In this document: positions 57,869-64,000 of the stretch, piece by piece
Layout of the letters: each line of letters opens with the position of its first letter
How positions within the stretch are numbered: the stretch's first letter is position 1
Source: Marasmius tenuissimus
Lineage: Eukaryota; Basidiomycota; Agaricomycetes; Agaricales; Marasmiaceae
Assembly (NCBI GenBank): GCA_029532415.1
Contig: JAQOTA010000054.1
Span: 4,030,001 to 4,094,000, forward strand
Direction of reading: 5' to 3'
DNA: 64,000 bases
Program-made: the position numbers and the translations under genes
Notes under the pieces: generated by a model
Told to the model about the DNA's origin: nothing
Database searches by the model: none
Seen by the model: the letters and a program-made list of their open reading frames with translations, nothing else

Positions 57869-59331
57869 CTACACGGAAACCGGTGCCGACATGGATATGT
57901 CCCCGGTCAGCCGTTTTGATTTGCGCTCCTGGGAACGAGCTTGTAAGGCTTCCATTTCAACGTTGAGCTTCGCCTGAAGATTCTTCAGTCATATGCAAAG
58001 GATCTTGAGACACTAGAGTAACGTACCATTTGCTCTTCAAGTTCTTCCTTGTTGAAGTTCGAAAACGGCGAGGGAGGTGGAGGTTTGTTTTTTTCGCCTT
58101 GAAGCCGAGGGAATCAGCCAATGGGAAATAGACGCGAGCAAAGAAATGGAGCGCACCGAAAGCAGCCTGCATGAAAACCTCATTCATCAAGTCGTGATTA
58201 CGCTTATACCGCGTCAGCGCGAGATGCTTCGTCGATATCGTCTCTCCTTCGTCTCCAGAGTCCTCTTCCATCATCGGCGGTGGCCGCTGGTAGTACGTTC
58301 GTTTGTCAGCAAACACAAGAATTGCAAAAGACGACAAAAAGTATCTCACAGCCGCTGTACTTCCAGTACGCGCTCTCTGGTCTCTTCTAGCTTCCATCAT
58401 GTCCATCCTATTATTCTGCTGCGCCAACATCGCCTGTTGTTGGTGCATGTTCATCGGCATCCCAGGAGCCCCAGGCATTCCTGGCCCTGGACCTGGCCCT
58501 CCCGGTCCCCCACGACCCCCACCCTGTGGAGGAACAGCCCCTGGAGGGTAGACCTTTTGACCCATCTTCTCTCCCGCGATGAACAGTGCTGGTTCGTTGA
58601 TGTGTCGTAGAGGATACGGGCGAACCGGTTGGTTCATGAAAGATGGTATTATGGGGGCGCCGTTTCCACGCGTGTAGTGGACTATCCAGAGGGAGGACAT
58701 ACCGCCCCTGGTAAGGCGGAACCGTCTGCGCACACGCCACGCGTTGGTATCGTCTGAGCCTGGGATGAAGCCAAACTTGATTTCGTGGACTTCTAGTTCC
58801 TGCAATTCGATGGATGAGATTTATGTCTTCTCTGTGGTGGGTAGATAACGTACGCGTTGATTCGAGTTGTCAGCTGGCATGTTGAATCTGGTTTCCTGCT
58901 CTTGCCACCTTATTCCGTCGACTGGGAAGGGTACGTTTTGTGCCATACATAACAGAAAGAGCTGGCCCTCTGGAGCGGGATGAATAGCCTGTACCCATGC
59001 GCGAAAAATAAGACTTAAACTCACCCATAGGTCTATCTATGTACGTCCAACTGTAAGGAACGTTTTGTGACATCCCAGGAGCGCGTAAGAGCATTTGGAC
59101 CGCCATATCAAGAGAAATTTCCCGATGAAGTCCCAAGTTTTCAGGATGTCTAAGAACGAGGCCTTCCGCCTGTGCTTGCTGATATGACATAGCCATTTCG
59201 AGAGGTTGCTCAACGTGAGTGACGATGAGCAAGCAAGCCCGTGGTCGTGGTTCGTGATGAAGAAGTGTTTGTCCTTGTTTTGGCACGACAGCTTCGGCAT
59301 CGCGTAGGACGACGACCACGTTCCTTTCCAC
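57869..59331 (-). CDS. ssr4: SWI/SNF and RSC chromatin-remodelling subunit Ssr4-like
   Basis: Ssr4 is a fungal subunit shared by the SWI/SNF and RSC nucleosome remodellers in fission yeast. The start at 59331 reads MERNVVVVLRDAEA. Then come LDMAVQMLLRAPGMSQNVPY, SWTYIDRP and, over an intron, GQLFLLCMAQNVPFPVDGIR, WQEQETRFNMPADNSNQ. The next exon gives ELEVHEIKFGFIPGSDDTNA, WRVRRRFRLTRGG, all as in the Ssr4 N-terminal domain. A low-complexity Gly/Pro stretch (PPQGGGRGGPGGPGPGPGMP) and a Gln/Met-rich stretch follow, then EEDSGDEGETISTKHLALTR and a C-terminal helix ending near KRLTGDISMSAPVSV. The stop is at 57869-57871. It acts in the nucleus. Exon joins after KKNKPPPPSP are approximate. Confidence 0.85.
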
Positions 59332-59548
59332 ATCGTCTCGGAAATCTTTCTCAATGTTCGCGAAATCGTAGCGAACTCATGTTTTTTACCTTGCTCGCCG
59401 TCGCTACAGAACCGCGCCCAAAGCTGCTACGGAACTCGACCACGCGGTTCCCGCGTTGAACAGAATGCATCAAATTCTACGTAAAAAAGGAAATTTTCAG
59501 TTGACCTGGGCCGCAATTAGCTCTTGATTCCCAACATCTACCTCATCG

Positions 59549-60024
59549 ATGCACTGGCAACTCGTCCTCGCCATTCTAGCATTCCTTGCTCTTGTCGTGG
59601 ATGCGAAGACTTGCTTTCGATGTCCTAGTCGAGTGTACTGGAACGATGATGTTGGAAATCGTTACCAGATGACTTTGAACCTGGAGGATCTGGGAACGTC
59701 GTCTGAGCCTGGCGTGTATTGCGAGTGAGTGCCATCGTTACTTTTCATTTGACATGAAGCTCATATTACCGGGTAGATATCATCGAACAGAACGTAATGG
59801 ACGATACCAGACGTTTTGTAGCTTCTGGGTACGTTTGGTCATTATAATAACTTGTGTTTGTACCAATACCATTGCTCTATGCAGGAAGACGGATGGATAA
59901 AGCAGTCTGATCGGAATGCAGAGTGCCCCACCGAGGCTCGTGGTACTAGTTGTACAACCTGTGAGTGACCCATCTCGCGTCGACCTCATCTGCATAATTC
60001 TCATACTCTTGTCAACGAACAGAG
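59549..60024 (+). CDS. Small secreted cysteine-containing protein
   Basis: The signal peptide MHWQLVLAILAFLALVVDAK is followed by TCFRCPSRVYWNDDVG and LEDLGTSSEPGVYCEY. Exons are 59549-59724, 59777-59828 and 59885-59960. The last joins through a GTGAGT donor to an acceptor at 60021-60022, where the split codon becomes TAG, giving 101 residues with six cysteines after the signal. Reading through the donor would instead end at TGA after one more Cys, giving an odd number, so the spliced form is preferred. No known domain was recognised. It is divergent from Ssr4, with 217 bases between start codons. Confidence 0.6.
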
Positions 60025-60759
60025 TCTCTGGTGTTTTATCCTGCTGTCTCTCTTTGACTGGATGGATCAGATCGCGTTGTGAGAGACTGAAAGGACTGTA
60101 TTATTGCTTGGTGCGTTATCGTTTGACAAATTGATCTACGGATTTCAAGGCTGACAGAATACCAGTTTACTTTTGTTGTAGGATATAATGCCTTCTGAAT
60201 ACATTCGTTCATTACGACTTGGGGCACCCTTTACCGGAGACATAGGATCGTCTCATTCGCTCTAGTGTGGACAGTGCTTTCTTTTGATGCGAGCAACTGC
60301 CTTGTACGAGGTGTCTGTTGACCAAGCTACATCTCGGAGGACCCCCGCTTCTCAGTGCGTAACTGTTGAGCTTGCATTTGTATTACGAGCTGACTTATTT
60401 CCAGTGCTAGAAGATTCAGACTGCTGGGTCATTCCTTGGCCCCCACTTCTAGAGCTTGCGCAGCGCTCTTCCTCGCAGCTCTCCTTGGTGTGAACGCGGC
60501 CGGATTCCAAAGCTTCTCTGAGCGATCCGTATCCAGTAATGGAATGAAGGAAAATGAGATTATATGCCCGACCCGTACGCTGGTGCCTAATTTCATGGCG
60601 TAGTTCAGGCTGGAAGTATATATGTACATACTAGTTAAGTTGTCTACTCAAGAACAAATGTCACTATGAGTAAAAATGACCCACCATGACTTTGTGTCAG
60701 CACGGCTGACGCTTGACAATGACAACTTGACCACTCACCGCCATCATCTCCCTACAACG
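60025..60759. other. Intergenic, upstream of macro-domain gene
   Basis: No gene was recognised. Short open frames are unsupported. Confidence 0.3.
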
Positions 60760-61283
60760 ATGTCCTACATAACTCACATCACCGGGGATCTCTTCAAAGC
60801 ACCCCCAGGGGCCATCCTGGTTCACGCCTGCAACACTGTAGGGTCCTGGGGCGGAGGAATCGCTGTCACTTTCAAAGAACGCTACCCCTCTCATTTCGAA
60901 ACCTACAACACCCACTGCAAGGCTCACAACCCAGAAGACCTCATAGGCACTTGTCTAGTGATCCGAGGGGGGTCTGAGAATCCTCACGATGTCGCATGCT
61001 TGTTCACTTCGAAGGCTTATGGAAAGAGAAAGGACAAGCCGGATGAGATACTCGATGCCACGAGGAAGGCGGTGTTGGACTTGATTAGGCAGAATAAAGG
61101 CAATAAGGAACTTCATGCCTGGTGCGTACTATGACGGCTATATCTGTTTTTTCTTTTTCCAGTGAAGTCTGATATGCTCTTTTCAGTCGATTTAATTCGG
61201 GAAAGTTTGGCGTACCATGGGAAGATACAGAGCAGATTTTGCAAGAATTAGGCGTTAAAATGACAATATATACACCACAGTGA
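60760..61283 (+). CDS. POA1: Macro-domain ADP-ribose 1''-phosphate phosphatase (Poa1-like)
   Basis: The enzyme removes phosphate from ADP-ribose 1''-phosphate, a product of tRNA splicing, and may act on ADP-ribosylated substrates. The start at 60760 (MSYITHITGDLFKAPPGAIL) is preferred to the in-frame ATG at 60676, because macro domains of this family begin at this point. VHACNTVGSWGGGIAVTFKE is the ADP-ribose binding loop with the N and GGGIA residues. Then come LIGTCLVIRG, HDVACLFTSKAYGK and ILDATRKAVLDLIR. The intron (61122-61186) splits a Cys codon, and exon 2 gives RFNSGKFGVPWEDTEQILQE, with the substrate-loop SGKFGVPWE motif in the usual place. Length is 152 residues, close to the family norm. 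Confidence 0.92.
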
Positions 61284-62387
61284 ACCAGAGTGCGCTTTAT
61301 GACCGATTCTATGTTCCTACACTCTACGCTGCGTTGTCCACAAGAGGTCGGAAAGCCAGGGAAACAGTGCTAACAGAACGTTGGCTTCGCATCCTCATTG
61401 CGTAAGATGCCGAGTACTCTCGTAGCTCTGAGTTCTGCTATGACCCAAACCGAGCGTTCGTCCCATGCCAGGTGCAGGCTAGGTGAGGGATGGAGCTAAT
61501 GCCGAGGAAGATGTAAACAGCGAAATTCAACACCTTTCCGACTTTCAACTTTAGCTTCGACGCCCACTAACACCTACAATTGATCCCATCCAACCGGTCC
61601 GTTACGGCTCCGAGTACAAATCGTCATCATCTGTCCATTTCGGAGCCTATAGACTATTGTTAGGGTTTGCGACACGAGCAGGGCGAAATATAGGTATGTT
61701 TGTATTCGAACCTCTCATCCCGTTATTCATAGGCTACCCGCTCAGTTGTCTATCTGCCCAGGGGGCCAAGACTCGCCATACAATCCTCGGAGAAAGAATC
61801 CGCATGCCCATCGACATCAGGTCAATACACGATGGTTAAATGATCCTATCGATTGAACGAATACATTTTCTATCAAAACGGAAGATTTAAGGGTTATTTT
61901 CGGACAAGAAGGACTGTGAGTCTCATTCGCGTACCCAATTGACGGTCGCTGTATATTGACTTTAGACTCAACTTTGCCACCTAAACAGCCCCACCTCTTG
62001 CTTCTTCCGACTCTACGAAGGGTATCCAGAGGCGTACTGGACGTATTCCGTTCTCTTCATCTCCTGCGAGCAAAACTGACAGTGACGACGGAAAAGGAAC
62101 CCGGAAGCCAGTCGGAACTTGAGTCAATTGTACGTGTATTTTCTCTCTCAACGGAAATACCAAGAGGACTCATGTGCCTCGACCAGCTAGCGTGGACCGG
62201 CAAAGTTACGGTTCCTCCTACACTCATCACAATATCAAGTCAGGAAAAACGTCGCGATCGAGTGTGAACATGGCCATTTAGGCTGTCTGTACAGTCCAAG
62301 GCGATGTCGAGGCACACAAGGCCAGGCGATATAAAATGGGAGTCGTTCCCCACCTTCACGATTTCCTCAGCTACCCGCAACTCAGCC
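61284..62387. other. Intergenic, upstream of AA9 gene
   Basis: Open frames at 61657-61839 and 61956-62267 have no recognisable motif or splice partner. The last 60 bases are the AA9 core promoter. Confidence 0.35.
62330..62336 (+). promoter_or_regulatory. TATA box of AA9 gene
   Basis: TATAAAA, 58 bases before the start codon. Confidence 0.6.
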
Positions 62388-63401
62388 ATGAAGACTGCAT
62401 TTGCCACTTCGCTCGTTGCGCTCCTCGTTGGATCTGCCTCTGGGCACACCATCTTCCAGGAGCTGTACATCAATGGCGCTGACCAAGGTCACAACAACGG
62501 TATCCGTGTCGTCAACACCAACAACGTGAGTACATTTACCAACTACCCTGTTTGCCTGCTAAAGCTTACCATGTCACCGTGTATGTAGCCCGTGATGGAT
62601 GTTACGAGTAACGACATCATCTGTAACGTCAACCAACTCGTTCAGCCCGTGTCGAAGACCATAGTCAACATCCCCGCTGGTGGCCAAGTTACCACCGAGT
62701 GGCACCACGGTGGAAATGGTCCCTCTCCCGGCGACGGTGACGACCCCATTGCTTCCAGCCACAAAGGACCCATCATCACGTACCTGTACGTCTTCCTCTT
62801 CGTTCCCCACCCACCTACCCACCAGCCTCTTCTAACAATTTTTTCCCCGAATTTTAGGGCCAAGGTCAGCAACGCCTCCACCGCCACCACCACCGGCCTC
62901 CAGTGGTTCAAGATCCAAGAAGACGGTTTTAACCCATCCACCAACACCTGGGCCGTCGACAAGTTGATCGCCAACGGGGGCAAATACACGTTCACGATGC
63001 CCAAGTGTGTCCCGACTGGACAGTACTTGATGAGACATGAGATTATCGCTCTTCATGGTGCGGGGTCGTACCCTGGTGCTCAGTTCTACGTGAGTTTGAA
63101 AGAAACTTGCGATGTGGATAAAGATCTGATTCAATGTGTTTTTCTCTTCCCCCATCCCCCCTTTCTCGTTTTTAGATTGGTTGCGCACAGGTCAGCGTAA
63201 CGGGTGGAGGAAGTGCTAGCCCTTCGACTGTCAGCTTCCCTGGTGCTTACAAGGGATCTGATCCCGGTATCACTATCGGTATCTACTACCCCCCCGTTAC
63301 GAACTACGTGATTCCAGGTTAGCATTTCGTTCGTTTCGACTAGGGAGGAATTCGCTAACGGTTTATCTACTACCACAGGACCAAAGGTTTTGACTTGCTA
63401 A
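62388..63401 (+). CDS. AA9 lytic polysaccharide monooxygenase
   Basis: A secreted copper enzyme that oxidatively cleaves cellulose or hemicellulose. Five exons were read: 62388-62525, 62589-62785, 62858-63089, 63176-63317 and 63379-63401 (243 residues). The signal peptide of 19 residues ends ...GSASG, so the mature protein begins with His20, the N-terminal copper ligand. The second ligand is His104 in [15 protein letters not shown], and the axial Tyr189 lies in [47 protein letters not shown] and [15 protein letters not shown] match AA9 enzymes. There is no linker or CBM1; the protein ends PKVLTC. Regioselectivity is not decided. Confidence 0.95.
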
Positions 63402-63706
63402 TTGCCATCATTGCATCATATTACAACTGCTTGAATTTCACGGACGGGAATACATTGCTTCAATTGTACATGAAAGTAGCCCGTTAGGCTTGTGTACGTG
63501 GGACATCGGGTGTGAACGAATCGCTGCAGGCTGTTCCTTGAGTCCTTCGACGCACGAATGCACGCGGTGATTGCCATGGCAAAGATGGCGGTTTTCGATG
63601 TTTCCTTGTTACTACGTCAGAGCGGAAGGTTTATGGACGATCTTCGGAGAAGAGTCTTGAGGTACGCCTTTGAGTTTTGACTTCTTGCAAGTTACGACAG
63701 TTCTGG
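63402..63706. other. Intergenic, 3' of AA9 gene
   Basis: No gene was recognised. Confidence 0.3.
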
Positions 63707-64000
63707 ATGAGTCTTTTCGCTACTTTGTGGGACCTTAGAGATGAACTGCTCTATATCAATGTCAGTACGTGTTTTGTTCAATCCAGCGACCACATTGATT
63801 AGAGCTGCTACTAGACAGAGAATATAAATACGCTGGAAGAGCCTGAAGAAGCCAATCAGGAAACCAGTGGCGTACAAGAGCAACCGGCTCGAAGTCGTAT
63901 CACTAGACTCACTCGGTCAAAGCCTCGGGAGATTCCCATCTATCCGTTTACGACTCGAGTCTCGACTCACACAAACCCAGTTTTTTCAAAATCATGTGGT
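63707..64000 (+). CDS. Possible 5' end of an unknown gene, cut by the window edge
   Basis: The ATG at 63707 opens MSLFATLWDLRDELLYINV, then a GTACGT donor and an acceptor near 63818 lead to NINTLEEPEEANQETSG and RSRITRLTRSKPREIP, still open at the right edge. The two exons keep frame, but no domain is recognised and the reading rests on one splice choice. Confidence 0.3.

Noticed and set aside
1..64000. CRISPR arrays, bacterial operons or rRNA genes
   Set aside because: The DNA is eukaryotic with spliceosomal introns. No regularly spaced repeats or rRNA gene segments were seen.

Overview
The window is nuclear DNA of a filamentous basidiomycete, most likely an agaricomycete. Genes are cut by many 45-70 base introns with GT..AG ends. 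Gene content fits a wood- or litter-decaying mushroom: an AA9 polysaccharide monooxygenase, a GMC alcohol oxidase, expanded F-box families and small secreted cysteine-rich proteins. The species cannot be named from sequence alone. Exon boundaries were worked out by eye from splice signals, reading frame and comparison between paralogues.

Layout. 0-8.3 kb: tandem array, all on the minus strand, of five divergent SLC25 (mitochondrial carrier)-like genes, the first cut by the window edge. 8.7-18 kb: an MFS transporter, an F-box gene, relics of F-box and carrier genes, and a diverged repeat. 18.8-33.2 kb: an island of genes seen once each: ROT1, a non-coding host transcript with two intronic box C/D snoRNAs, proteasome subunit beta-6, an RWD-RBR ubiquitin ligase, a six-cysteine secreted peptide and a GMC oxidoreductase. 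34-45 kb: the left block again in mirror image: carrier-like gene, diverged repeat, F-box gene, and two MFS genes. 45.4-52.4 kb: four more six-cysteine peptide genes, two of them in a 1.6 kb direct duplication that abuts a 5'-truncated PARP-type zinc-finger gene. 52.4-54.5 kb: gene-poor, with local repeats. 54.5-64 kb: ordinary gene-dense DNA: a GPI-anchored cell wall protein, an F-box/LRR-like protein, SWI/SNF subunit Ssr4, a small secreted protein, a macro-domain phosphatase, an AA9 LPMO and the start of an unknown gene.

The most novel item is the family of five tiny secreted peptides (58-65 residues, cysteine order C-C-CC-C-C). Each is encoded by five exons, including an exon of exactly 17 bases and a micro-exon of exactly 4 bases (CCTT, CCAT or CCCT) that supplies the invariant Pro and the first base of the second Cys codon. 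Next are the paired intronic snoRNAs with 12-base antisense elements to a conserved 18S rRNA segment, and the mirror-image arms of duplicated transporter/F-box genes around a single-copy island.
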